A stretch of DNA of 64,000 nt from Zhengella sedimenti (GTDB lineage: Bacteria > Pseudomonadota > Alphaproteobacteria > Rhizobiales > Rhizobiaceae), in assembly GCF_046506625.1 (NCBI RefSeq), contig NZ_JBKFFP010000006.1, forward strand, positions 124,001 through 188,000. The letters are read 5' to 3'. A program made the position numbers and the translations under genes. A model generated the notes under the pieces. It saw nothing but the letters and a program-made list of their open reading frames with translations, did no database searches and had not been told where the DNA came from. This document shows, piece by piece, positions 1 to 7,448 of this stretch; the stretch's first letter is position 1; the number at the start of each line of letters is the position of its first letter.

Positions 1-1339
1 CGCCGCTGGCGGCGTGCTGCCCATGTGCCAGGACACCGGCACCGCGATCATCATGGGCAAGAAGGGCCGCCGGGTCTGGACCGAGGGCGGCGACGCCGAG
101 GCGCTCGGCCAGGGCGTGCTCGATGCCTATGAACGCAAGAACCTGCGGTATTCACAGCTGGCGCCGCTGAAGATGTTCGAGGAGAAGAATACAAAGAACA
201 ACCTGCCCGCCCAGATCGACATCTACGAGGAAGGCGAGGACGCCTACAAGTTCCTGTTCATGGCCAAGGGCGGCGGCTCGGCCAACAAGACCTTCCTCTA
301 CCAGGGCACACCCTCGTTGCTGACCCACGACCGCATGATCGAGTTCCTCAAGGAAAAGATCCTGACGCTCGGCACCGCAGCCTGCCCGCCCTATCACCTG
401 GCCATCGTCATCGGCGGAACATCGGCCGAGATGAACCTGAAGACGGTCAAGCTCGCCTCCGCCCGCTACCTCGACGGATTGCCCACCCAGGGGTCCGAGA
501 CCGGCCATGCCTTCCGCGACCTGGAAATGGAAGCCGAAATTCACAAGCTGACGCAGCAGATGGGCGTCGGCGCACAGTTCGGCGGCAAGTATTTCTGCCA
601 TGACGTTCGCGTCATCCGCCTGCCCCGCCATGGCGCGTCGCTGCCCATCGGGCTCGGCGTGTCCTGCTCGGCCGACCGCCAGGCGCTCGGCAAGATCACG
701 AAAGAGGGCATCTTCCTGGAGAAGCTGGAAACCGATCCCGGCAAGTACATGCCCGACATCGACGAGGGCGCGCTGTCCGAGCACGTCGTGAAGGTCGATC
801 TCAACAAGCCGATGAGCGAAATCCTGGCGGAACTGACGAAGCATCCGGTCAAGACACGCCTGTCGCTTTCCGGTCCGATCATCGTGGCGCGCGACCTGGC
901 CCATGCGAAGATCCGCGAACGGCTGGAAAACGGCGAGCCCATGCCGGACTATTTCAGGAACCACCCGATCTACTACGCCGGCCCGGCCAAGACGCCGGAA
1001 GGCTATGCATCCGGGTCATTCGGCCCGACCACGGCCGGGCGCATGGACAGCTATGTGGACCAGTTCCAGTCCTTCGGCGGCTCCATGGTCATGCTGGCCA
1101 AGGGCAACCGCTCGCGCCAGGTCCGCGATGCCTGCGCCCGCCATCACGGCTTCTATCTCGGTTCCATCGGCGGCCCGGCCGCCCGCCTTGCCCAGGACTG
1201 CATCAAGAAGGTGGAGGTGGTCGAATATCCCGAGCTGGGCATGGAAGCCATCTGGCGCATCGAGGTTGTCGACTTCCCGGCCTTCATCGTCATCGACGAC
1301 AAGGGCAATGACTTCTTCAAGGAACTCAACCTCGGCTGA
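1..1339 (+). CDS. fumA: Class I fumarate hydratase (5'-truncated)
   Basis: Iron-sulfur fumarase that interconverts fumarate and malate in the TCA cycle. The window opens inside the gene, with the frame open from base 2, so the N-terminus is missing. The three cluster-binding cysteines of class I fumarases can be placed: the MCQDTG motif (codon at 26), AACPPYH (codon at 383) and VSCSAD (codon at 665). Their spacing (119 and 94 residues) equals that of E. coli FumA. Further family hallmarks are AKGGGSANKT, IGGTSAE, PRHGAS, HPIYYAGPAKTPEG and GPTTAGRMDSYVD, and it ends in a FumA-like tail (VDDKGNDFFKELN). It converges on the lysozyme gene. Family assignment is secure; fumA rather than fumB is only a naming choice. 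Confidence 0.96.
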   Translation, partial: AAGGVLPMCQDTGTAIIMGKKGRRVWTEGGDAEALGQGVLDAYERKNLRYSQLAPLKMFEEKNTKNNLPAQIDIYEEGEDAYKFLFMAKGGGSANKTFLYQGTPSLLTHDRMIEFLKEKILTLGTAACPPYHLAIVIGGTSAEMNLKTVKLASARYLDGLPTQGSETGHAFRDLEMEAEIHKLTQQMGVGAQFGGKYFCHDVRVIRLPRHGASLPIGLGVSCSADRQALGKITKEGIFLEKLETDPGKYMPDIDEGALSEHVVKVDLNKPMSEILAELTKHPVKTRLSLSGPIIVARDLAHAKIRERLENGEPMPDYFRNHPIYYAGPAKTPEGYASGSFGPTTAGRMDSYVDQFQSFGGSMVMLAKGNRSRQVRDACARHHGFYLGSIGGPAARLAQDCIKKVEVVEYPELGMEAIWRIEVVDFPAFIVIDDKGNDFFKELNLG

Positions 1340-1384
1340 GGCCGAAGGGCGCGGTTCGGTATCGGAGCGCATCCGGCGCCCCGT

Positions 1385-2419
1385 TCACCGCGTCCGTTTC
1401 TTCAGCCAGGCCTGCCAGCCGCTCTTCGACCCGTTGAAGACATTGAGGTCGATGTGATTGTCGACGCCGGAGGCAAGCCCGGTGCCCGAATATTGCCAGA
1501 AGGCGAACTCCCGGCCGGGATAGACCTTGCTGGGATGTTCGGCCACCGCGCGCAGCCAGAAGGAATGGTTCTTGAACTCACCCCGCAGGTTGTCGCGATA
1601 GAAGTCCGGAGCCGTGTAGATCACCGGCTGCTGTCCATAGTGACGCTCCAGCTTTTCCATGAAGACCTTCATCTTGGCTAGCACCACCTCGCGCGAGGGA
1701 CGCTTCGGACAGCTCTTCGAATGGGCATTCCATTCCACGTCGATGACCGGCGGCAGGGTGCCCTTCTCTTTCGGCACATTGCGGATGAACCAGTCGGCCT
1801 GCACTTCCGCCACCGTGCACCAATAGAAGAAGTGATAGGCGCCGCGCGCAACGCCTGCCTTCTGGGCGCCGCGCCAGTTGCGCATGAAGCTGGGGTCGAG
1901 ATGGTCGCCGCCCTCCGTCGCCTTGATGTAGACGAAGTTCGCGCCCTCCTTCTTCAGCTTCAGCCAGTCGATCTCGCCTTGCCAGCGCGATACGTCGACG
2001 CCATGCACGGGATAGTCCTCTGGCTCCACCGGCCCGAAATTGACCGGCTTGGCATCGGAAAAACGCGGCTTGCGGATCGATTTCTCGATGGCCCTGACTG
2101 CCTTCTCCGGCGCGGGCGCCGCGGCAAGGGCCGCGATCTGGCGCTGCGTTTCGGCGCCCGGCGCGGCATGGTCAGCCACGGGGGCGGCAGGCCCCGCATC
2201 AGCTTCGGCGGCCGGTCCGACCGGTTTGCCGGGCACCGGAATGCCGATGGACCCGGTGATCATGCCCGGTGATGGATCGAGCGCATCGACACCGCTGGAC
2301 GATGTGCAACCGGCAACGAAAAGGGCGGCGATACAGACACAGGACGCGAAGATACGCACGCGGGACACCCGTTGAATGGAAACTCGTTCACGCTTGAGGC
2401 TGGCGCCTCCGGGGCGCAC
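1385..2419 (-). CDS. GH25-family lysozyme lipoprotein
   Basis: Predicted outer-membrane or periplasmic muramidase that would cleave the glycan strands of peptidoglycan. The N-terminus carries a hydrophobic stretch ending in the lipobox FVAGC (Cys38 of the 344-aa reading). An Ala/Pro-rich linker to about residue 130 precedes a GH25 domain. That domain shows the diagnostic HGVDVSRWQG (Asp142) and PPVIDVEWN (Asp227 and Glu229, the usual acid pair), plus the FWQYSGTG strand. The true start is uncertain: the longest frame begins with GTG at 2419, and in-frame GTG codons just before the hydrophobic segment are equally plausible. It could act in cell-wall remodelling together with the divergent L,D-transpeptidase. 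Confidence 0.9.
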   Translation of the reverse strand: MRPGGASLKRERVSIQRVSRVRIFASCVCIAALFVAGCTSSSGVDALDPSPGMITGSIGIPVPGKPVGPAAEADAGPAAPVADHAAPGAETQRQIAALAAAPAPEKAVRAIEKSIRKPRFSDAKPVNFGPVEPEDYPVHGVDVSRWQGEIDWLKLKKEGANFVYIKATEGGDHLDPSFMRNWRGAQKAGVARGAYHFFYWCTVAEVQADWFIRNVPKEKGTLPPVIDVEWNAHSKSCPKRPSREVVLAKMKVFMEKLERHYGQQPVIYTAPDFYRDNLRGEFKNHSFWLRAVAEHPSKVYPGREFAFWQYSGTGLASGVDNHIDLNVFNGSKSGWQAWLKKRTR

Positions 2420-2603
2420 AGGGGTCAGGGTTAGCGGTCAATGAATAATAAATCGCAAATGCAAAATTAACGCTCGTGGCAAGGCATCACGCGCGATCAC
2501 ATTCGTTCACGTTTTGTGATGAGGGTCATTGACTGCGCTGGTCAGCTTGGCATTCTGGCAGTTCATCGCTGTTGATCGCCGCTTTATATTTGGACCGGAA
2601 ACC

Positions 2604-3212
2604 ATGATCGTACGACTGCTTGCTTCCTTCGCCCTTGCAATGGGACTCTCCATGCCTCTGGCAGTTTCCCTGCCAGGTGCCGCATCCGCGGAGTCCGGTT
2701 TCGCCCAGTTCATTCGCGGCGGCCAGCCGCGCGTGCGCCACGGCCGTCACGCCTCCGACAAGTCGCCGATCCCGCGCGAGACGGTCCGTTCCGACATTCC
2801 AGCAAATACGATCCTCGTCGATACGTCCGAGCGCCGGCTCTATTTCGGCCTGGGCAATGGCAAGGCCCTGAAATATGGCGTCGGCGTCGGCCGCGAGGGA
2901 TTCACCTGGCAGGGCCGCCACAGCGTCACGCGCAAGGCCGAGTGGCCGGGCTGGACGCCGCCAAGGCAGATGATCGCCCGCGAAGCGCGCAAGGGCCGCA
3001 AGCTGCCTGCCTATATGGAAGGCGGGCCCAACAATCCGCTTGGCGCGCGCGCCCTCTACATCGGCTCGACGCTTTACCGCATCCACGGGACCAATCAGCC
3101 CTGGACGATCGGTCAGGCCATGTCGTCGGGTTGCATCCGCATGGCCAATGATGACGTGATCGACCTCTACAACCGCGTCGGCGTCGGCACGAAGGTCGTC
3201 GTTCGCCACTGA
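2604..3212 (+). CDS. L,D-transpeptidase (YkuD domain)
   Basis: Periplasmic enzyme of the YkuD family, which makes 3-3 peptidoglycan cross-links or attaches proteins to peptidoglycan. From the chosen ATG the protein is 202 aa with a Sec signal peptide (hydrophobic residues 5-22, cleavage near GAASA). The YkuD catalytic signature is complete: His161 in the HGTNQPWTIG segment and Cys177 in SSGCIRM. The frame stays open 25 codons upstream to 2529, but 2604 is preferred because it puts the hydrophobic signal right at the N-terminus. It is transcribed divergently from the GH25 lysozyme. Confidence 0.93.
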   Translation: MIVRLLASFALAMGLSMPLAVSLPGAASAESGFAQFIRGGQPRVRHGRHASDKSPIPRETVRSDIPANTILVDTSERRLYFGLGNGKALKYGVGVGREGFTWQGRHSVTRKAEWPGWTPPRQMIAREARKGRKLPAYMEGGPNNPLGARALYIGSTLYRIHGTNQPWTIGQAMSSGCIRMANDDVIDLYNRVGVGTKVVVRH

Positions 3213-3302
3213 GTGCATGACGGCCTGCCCTGAAGACCCGCGAGATACCCGCCTTGCAAGCGCCGGCGGCCGGGCATACCCTGCCCGTCGCCGGTTCGGA
3301 GC

Positions 3303-3719
3303 ATGGAGAAACGTATCGTGAAGATGAAGCGCGGAATCAAGGAGATGCTGGCCGAGGCCGACGCTGCGATCGTGGCGCTGACGCCACAGGAAGCAGCCGA
3401 GGCGGCAAAGGATGACAATGTCCTGCTCGTCGATATTCGCGACGTGCGCGAACTCCAGCGTGACGGCGCCGTACCCGGCGCATGGCACGCCCCGCGCGGC
3501 ATGCTGGAATTCTGGGTCGATCCCGACAGCCCCTACCACAAGCCGGTCTTCGCCTCGGGCAAGCGGTTCATCTTCTTCTGCGCCGGCGGCCTGCGTTCGG
3601 CCCTGACGACCAAGACGCTGCAGGACATGGGCCTGGAACCGGTCGCCCACGTCACAGGCGGCTTCGGCGCCTGGCGCGATGCCGGCCTTCCGGTCGAGGA
3701 ATACCGGAAGAAGCCCTGA
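3303..3719 (+). CDS. Rhodanese-like sulfurtransferase
   Basis: Single-domain rhodanese of 138 aa, probably cytoplasmic because no signal peptide is visible. The active-site loop is FFCAGGLRS with Cys93 as the persulfide-forming residue. Flanking hallmarks are LLVDIRDVREL and the C-terminal HVTGGFGAWRDAGLPV. The sulfur acceptor cannot be read from sequence. Alternative starts (a GTG and an ATG) lie within the first eight codons and would remove only a few residues. Confidence 0.92.
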   Translation: MEKRIVKMKRGIKEMLAEADAAIVALTPQEAAEAAKDDNVLLVDIRDVRELQRDGAVPGAWHAPRGMLEFWVDPDSPYHKPVFASGKRFIFFCAGGLRSALTTKTLQDMGLEPVAHVTGGFGAWRDAGLPVEEYRKKP

Positions 3720-3874
3720 TTCGGTCCCTTTTCTGCCGGCGCGGCGCTCAAGGGCATCTGCAAGTCGCATTCCGGGCCGTTTCTTGACCCCGCGCAATGC
3801 AGGCTGGCACCCTTGATGCTGCTTGGAGAGACATGCCGCCGGGGGTGGCGGCCATGAAAAGGGAGGCACGTTCC

Positions 3875-4288
3875 ATGTATTCGACCATCCTCGTCCCGGT
3901 TGACCTGGCCCATGCGGACAAGCTGGAGAAATCGCTGGAAACGGCTGCGCGCCTGGCGAAGCTGGAAAACGCCCGCATCGTCTATTGCGGCGTGACGGCG
4001 GGAACGCCCGGCGCCGTGGCGCACAACCCGGACGAATTCGGCCAGAAACTCGAAGCCTTCGCTTCCGGGCAGGCCGCACGGACCGGGATCGAATCCACCG
4101 CCCTTGCCATGACAAGCCATGACCCGGCCCGCGATCTCGACAAGGCCTTGCTTCAGGCGATCGAGGACAGCGGCGCGGACCTTGTGGTCATGGCCTCGCA
4201 TGTACCCGGCGTGATCGATCACTTCTTCACGTCCAATGCCGGCTCGCTGGCGACCCATGCCGGCATCTCGGTGATGGTCGTGCGGTGA
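3875..4288 (+). CDS. Universal stress protein (UspA family)
   Basis: A 137-aa single Usp domain starting MYSTILVPVDLAHADK, the standard first strand of the fold. Its C-terminal half has SGADLVVMASHVPG and ends in ISVMVVR, the usual last strand. The expected ATP-binding Gly-rich loop is modified here (MASHVPGVIDHFFTSNAG), so nucleotide binding is plausible but not certain. The start at 3875 is chosen because a GGGAGG Shine-Dalgarno lies at 3861-3866; the frame is open farther upstream but without such a site. Members are stress-associated and cytoplasmic. Confidence 0.9.
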   Translation: MYSTILVPVDLAHADKLEKSLETAARLAKLENARIVYCGVTAGTPGAVAHNPDEFGQKLEAFASGQAARTGIESTALAMTSHDPARDLDKALLQAIEDSGADLVVMASHVPGVIDHFFTSNAGSLATHAGISVMVVR

Positions 4289-4290
4289 CA

Positions 4291-4336
4291 AGCGGTTTCA
4301 GCGGACGTTGCAGAGGTCCCCGCCCGCGAAACCGCT
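4291..4336. terminator. Inverted repeat between convergent genes
   Basis: A 9-bp perfect inverted repeat (AGCGGTTTC at 4291-4299, GAAACCGCT at 4328-4336) with a 28-nt loop sits between the convergent uspA and DUF971 genes and overlaps the last bases of the latter. There is no clear U-run, so its role as a bidirectional terminator is only suggested. Confidence 0.35.
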
Positions 4337-4697
4337 ATGTCCGGCGCCTCGGCTCGCGCGACAGGCCCCTGGCGGCGAGTTCGTCGAGATAGGCCTGCCA
4401 TTTTTCCTCCATCGCCTGTCCATGCTCGCGGAACCATGCCCAGGTGAAGATGCCGGTGTCATGCATGTCGTCGAAGGCCACGCGGATCGCGTAATTGCCC
4501 ACTGGCACGATGGTCATGATGGCGACGTCGCGCTTGCCGCCGATGATCTTGCGCTCGGATGGCGAATGGCCCTGCACCTCGGCGCTGGGCGACATCACGC
4601 GCATCATTTCCGCACTGAAGGCATGGGAGGCATCCGGAAAGACCACCGTCAGCGTGCGCTTGTCCTTCGACAGCCGGATTTCCGTTGGCGCTTCCAT
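4335..4697 (-). CDS. DUF971 (gamma-butyrobetaine hydroxylase N-terminal-like) protein
   Basis: A 120-aa protein of the DUF971 family, the small domain found at the N-terminus of gamma-butyrobetaine hydroxylases and as a stand-alone protein in proteobacteria, often near Fe-S or Moco genes. Seen here: IRLSKDKRTLTVVFPD at the start, IGGKRDVAIMTIVPVGNYAIRVAFDDMHDTGIFTW in the centre (the conserved GNYA and F-x-D-x-H-xx-G-I-(F/Y)-x-W segments), and a charged tail. The start at 4697 follows a purine-rich AGGGAAGGGG; longer readings would run through the 23-bp repeat at 4747. Function is unknown. Confidence 0.85.
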   Translation of the reverse strand: MEAPTEIRLSKDKRTLTVVFPDASHAFSAEMMRVMSPSAEVQGHSPSERKIIGGKRDVAIMTIVPVGNYAIRVAFDDMHDTGIFTWAWFREHGQAMEEKWQAYLDELAARGLSREPRRRT

Positions 4698-4746
4698 GAA
4701 TGCCCCTTCCCTTCGCTTTGGAGATGCCCGCTCAGGGAAATGATGC

Positions 4747-4769
4747 CTTTTGCGCGAAAGGACAAGGCC
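4747..4769. repeat. Left copy of 23-bp direct repeat flanking the C39 cassette
   Basis: An exact 23-bp sequence (core TTTTGCGCGAAAGGACAAGG) found again in the same orientation at 7512-7534. The two copies bracket all four genes of the C39/outer-membrane cassette. No transposase or integrase is nearby. It may mark an insertion or be a genome-wide interspersed repeat. Confidence 0.7.
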
Positions 4770-4797
4770 CGCGCGAACATCGCCTTGCCCCAGCGCC

Positions 4798-5436
4798 TTA
4801 ACGGGACAAGGGAATTGCTTGAAGCGTGAGTGACCAGCCCTCGGATTCGGCAAAGAAGGTCCGGTCGATTTCGGCCATGTTAACATCACGGGGGAGTATC
4901 AGCAGGATGCGTCCGCGCATTGTGCCGTCCGTGTCCGGTGCTTCCCACATCCTGCGGAACTGATGCGCGGTCAGCTGGCGATTTCCCCAGGAGGGATCGG
5001 CCACATGCACCACGCCATCGCGCCGGATGCCCCGGACGACCGTGAAATGGTCATCGCCACGATACCGGACATAGGCAATGGCGGGGACTTGCAGCTGCTT
5101 GAGGTCATCGAAGGAGAGCATGATCCCGCCCGCGCGGACCCCATAACTGGGCGCGACGTCTGCAAGCTGCTGGAAGGACGAGCGATCCGTTGCGCCCATG
5201 CGGGTCAGCACGTCCTCTTCGGTGACGGACATGCCGTAGAATTCGTTCAGGATCGTCGCCAGGCTGGCCGCGCCGCAGGAATAGTCCAGCGACTGCTTCA
5301 CGATCCGGAAATCGCGCAGGGCCTTCCAGGAGTTTACGGTTGGCTGGCCATTGATCTGGCTTCCGGGAAAGATGTCGGCAAAGGCCACATTTGGCAAGAT
5401 AATGCAGCCCATAATTATAGAGGAGACCGTTTTCAT
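4798..5436 (-). CDS. Periplasmic C39-family cysteine peptidase
   Basis: A 212-aa peptidase of the C39 family, the double-glycine leader peptidases normally fused to ABC exporters. Here the domain stands alone behind a Sec signal peptide (residues 1-20, ending NVAFA), so it should work in the periplasm, as FapD of the Pseudomonas Fap system is thought to. Catalytic residues are readable: Gln48 and Cys54 in KQSLDYSCGAASLATIL, His130 in DDHFTVV and Asp147 in HVADPSWG. The start at 5436 puts the signal peptide at the N-terminus; a longer frame to 5553 has a non-signal extension. It is the last gene of a minus-strand unit with a beta-barrel, a peptide bearing double-glycine motifs and a small membrane protein, which makes that peptide its likely substrate. 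Confidence 0.88.
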   Translation of the reverse strand: MKTVSSIIMGCIILPNVAFADIFPGSQINGQPTVNSWKALRDFRIVKQSLDYSCGAASLATILNEFYGMSVTEEDVLTRMGATDRSSFQQLADVAPSYGVRAGGIMLSFDDLKQLQVPAIAYVRYRGDDHFTVVRGIRRDGVVHVADPSWGNRQLTAHQFRRMWEAPDTDGTMRGRILLILPRDVNMAEIDRTFFAESEGWSLTLQAIPLSR

Positions 5437-5596
5437 ATGTTTATATCTAATCCACGAACAGCAGATCGCGGCCTCCAAGTTCTTACGCCGCCTCATGGTT
5501 TTGAGTGGCGTTACGCTTACGAATACATCTGCAAGGTCAACCCAATCCACCACATTCTGGGACCGAACGAGATCCTGGCTCCCATCGGAATCTGCC

Positions 5597-5821
5597 CTAT
5601 GAAAGCGGTTCGCCGGTCACGGCTCGATGTACGATCCTTGCGGCAATGAAAGCGAGTGCGAGTCCGACCGCGAGCGCAATGCCATTGCGGATTTCGACGC
5701 AAAGGGAGCCCCCGTCGCAAGCACAGATGCTCTTGGATAGGGTCATAACGATCGCAGTTGTCACTGGGGCACCTAGAATGGCAACGATGACCCCAATATT
5801 GCGCTTGATTGCTTTTTCCAT
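5597..5821 (-). CDS. Small two-helix membrane protein of the C39 cassette
   Basis: A 74-aa protein not recognised as a known family. It has two hydrophobic helices (about residues 9-28 and 48-64). Between them is a short loop with three cysteines (SICACDGGSLC), which would face the periplasm if the basic N-terminus (MEKAIKRN) stays inside. A good Shine-Dalgarno (GGAAGGA) lies 6 bases before the ATG. It sits between the glycine-rich peptide and the C39 peptidase on the same strand, so it may be an immunity, chaperone or anchoring factor for the secreted product. That role is inference from position only. The 160 bases between it and the peptidase gene show no further gene. Confidence 0.65.
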   Translation of the reverse strand: MEKAIKRNIGVIVAILGAPVTTAIVMTLSKSICACDGGSLCVEIRNGIALAVGLALAFIAARIVHRAVTGEPLS

Positions 5822-5886
5822 CGCCGTCCTTCCATGTTGATAAGTCTCCTCGCCTCGTGGCGAGGAGACGAGATTCGACTACGACG

Positions 5887-6400
5887 TTACCACCAGCCGC
5901 GCCCGGATCCGAAGCTGCTGATGCCTCCACCGAAGAAGCCGCCTCCGAACGAGAGGCCTGCTGAGCGAACACCGCTCACTGGCGAGAAGAACCCCGCCCC
6001 GGCACCACTCGCGACATGCCCTATGAAACCTCGGGCGCTGCGACCGCCACCTGCAAGATAGCCATAGCCTGCACCGTATCCACCCAATACTGCTCCGCCC
6101 CCATGCCGCACCGCAAACCAAAGCCAAGCTCCCTCGGTCTCCTGCATCTCGGTCTGGGTCATGCCCCGTGCCGAGGCAATGACAACTGGCTCAGCTGCTT
6201 TCGGCGCTGCAACTCGTGCCGGCTTTTTGGGCGGCAACTGGTGCCAGCTTTTGGGCGGCAACTGGTGCCGCAGCCTTGCCGCCGAAGGCAAAGGCCATAT
6301 CCGAGGCGCTGAGGCCCTGCGCAGCCACCGGCGAAACGAGCATTCCAGCCATGGCAATGCTCACCAAAGCTCCTCCAAAGGTGGATTGTTTCGACATCAT
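5887..6400 (-). pseudogene. Sec-exported glycine-rich peptide with two double-glycine motifs, frame broken by one base
   Basis: Read as one gene, this encodes a precursor of about 170 aa. A strong Shine-Dalgarno (AAAGGAG) precedes ATG ATG at 6400. Residues 1-27 are a Sec signal peptide. Next comes LSASDMAFAFGG, an exact match to the C39 leader pattern (Leu -12, acidic -8, Met -7, Gly-Gly). An Ala/Pro/Gln/Lys linker with an 8-residue repeat (APVAAQK) leads to a second leader-like block, MTQTEMQETEGA (Glu -8, Met -7, Gly-Ala). The last 79 residues are a glycine-rich core (GGYGAGYGYLAGGG, GGGFFGGG) ending GRGWW. As sequenced, the first frame stops at 6191-6193, because one repeat copy has five A and the other four (plus-strand T5 at 6224-6228). 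Removing one base joins both halves. It may be a pseudogene, a phase-off allele, a +1 frameshift or a sequencing error. An internal ATG at 6162 has no convincing Shine-Dalgarno. No known homolog was recognised. Confidence 0.7.
6219..6267. repeat. Tandem 24/25-bp repeat carrying the frameshift
   Basis: Two adjacent near-identical units, 6219-6243 (25 bp) and 6244-6267 (24 bp). They differ in the length of their T-run (5 versus 4 on the plus strand) and at one other base. On the minus strand they encode the repeated APVAAQK segment. The extra base in the 25-bp copy causes the frame break in the glycine-rich peptide gene. Confidence 0.85.
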
Positions 6401-6424
6401 CTTCCTACTCCTTTCTGATGACAG

Positions 6425-7369
6425 TCAACGCAACCCGAACTTTCGGGTCAGGGTCATGCCCGCGGTGAAACCACGATCACCGAGGACTTCGGCACGGGCA
6501 TCGGCACGCAGCGTGGTTTCCTTGTCCCACGCATAGGCCAGCCCGAATTGCAGATCGGCATTGGTGGCGCGGGCTCCGCCGGAAACCCCATTCACCTTCT
6601 CTGCCCCCGTGAAGTTCAGCCCGAACCCGCCAGTCAGCGTCAGTTCGTTGTTCACGGCAAAACCGATGCTTGGATTGAAGAAAAACGTGTCGCCGGGATC
6701 GATTCGGTCAGCGCCAACCCGGCGCTCAAGATTGAACTTGTAACCGGCGGTCAGGGACAGGACGACAGGGTCGAGCACACGGTATGCCGTGAAGCCGGCC
6801 GTTCCCGAGGTTCCACTTGCAAACCGCGTCTCCTGCGCAGCCACGTTTTCGAGAGCGGAGACATCCGCGAAACCGACAACGCCAGGGAATTCACCTTCCT
6901 CGACGAAACGGTGATTGAGGCCGAAAACGAGGCTTTGCAGCGATGCATGGGATAGCTTTTCAACTGCCCCCGAAAGGCGATTGATGAACTGGGAATGATT
7001 GTACCGAACCGTGGTGCGAGCATAGAGTTCAGTCTGATCTGTCAAACCGTAGCGCAGACCATATGTCCCAATCGCGACCTCGGATTGACGATCCTCCTGG
7101 CCAACACCCACGGGAACCGTTACGAATTCCCCGGTTCCGGTCTGAATCGTCTGATAGAAGCCGGCAACACCGGCGGAACGGACCGTGCCGAATGTTACGC
7201 CGAACTCCGCGCGCAGCGACCCCCTCTCGGAAAGCAGTTCTTCAAGCTCTATTCCGAGCCCGTCCTGTTCGAGAACAGGCTCCTCCGCAAGGGCCATGCC
7301 CGAGAACAACAGCCCCCCCCCCCCGATAATGACCGAGAAAAAGCCAAGAACCCTCGAAGGGACATTCAT
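6425..7369 (-). CDS. Outer-membrane beta-barrel protein of the C39 cassette (FapF-like transporter)
   Basis: A 314-aa protein. Its signal peptide (residues 1-29) contains a Gly4 stretch encoded by 12 consecutive G, and ends ALAEE. A short helical segment (IELEELLSERGSLRAEFGV) is followed by amphipathic beta strands and a final strand ending in LTRKFGLR. Overall it looks like the outer-membrane channels that accompany stand-alone C39 peptidases (FapF-type) or aromatic-pathway porins. The ATG at 7369 is chosen for its GGGGAG Shine-Dalgarno; the frame is open to 7624 but that part crosses the AT-rich promoter. It is first in the unit, 24 bases before the glycine-rich peptide, and probably exports that peptide. 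Exact substrate and family are not proven. Confidence 0.75.
   Translation of the reverse strand: MNVPSRVLGFFSVIIGGGGLLFSGMALAEEPVLEQDGLGIELEELLSERGSLRAEFGVTFGTVRSAGVAGFYQTIQTGTGEFVTVPVGVGQEDRQSEVAIGTYGLRYGLTDQTELYARTTVRYNHSQFINRLSGAVEKLSHASLQSLVFGLNHRFVEEGEFPGVVGFADVSALENVAAQETRFASGTSGTAGFTAYRVLDPVVLSLTAGYKFNLERRVGADRIDPGDTFFFNPSIGFAVNNELTLTGGFGLNFTGAEKVNGVSGGARATNADLQFGLAYAWDKETTLRADARAEVLGDRGFTAGMTLTRKFGLR
7313..7324. repeat. 12-base homopolymer (C on plus, G on coding strand)
   Basis: Twelve consecutive C on the plus strand read as GGG GGG GGG GGG inside the signal-peptide codons of the outer-membrane protein. Gain or loss of one base would frameshift the gene, the classic arrangement of slipped-strand phase variation. 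In the given sequence the gene is in frame. Confidence 0.9.
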
Positions 7370-7419
7370 GATTGCGCTCCCCGCCTGAACACTCACGACA
7401 ACTACACTCATAAATTGTA

Positions 7420-7448
7420 TCAAATTTTTCGTCAACCAAAAATTTTGA
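7420..7448 (-). promoter_or_regulatory. AT-rich imperfect palindrome upstream of the outer-membrane gene
   Basis: TCAAATTTTT at 7420-7429 and AAAAATTTTGA at 7438-7448 form an imperfect inverted repeat 51 bases upstream of the beta-barrel start. The surrounding stretch (about 7390-7460) is conspicuously AT-rich for this genome. It is a likely promoter/operator region for the cassette; the binding protein is unknown. Confidence 0.45.

Noticed and set aside
4798..7369. A complete Fap functional-amyloid operon
   Set aside because: Only a FapD-like peptidase and a FapF-like barrel are suggested; there is no FapA, FapB, FapC or FapE homolog with the typical repeats, so the name Fap was not applied.
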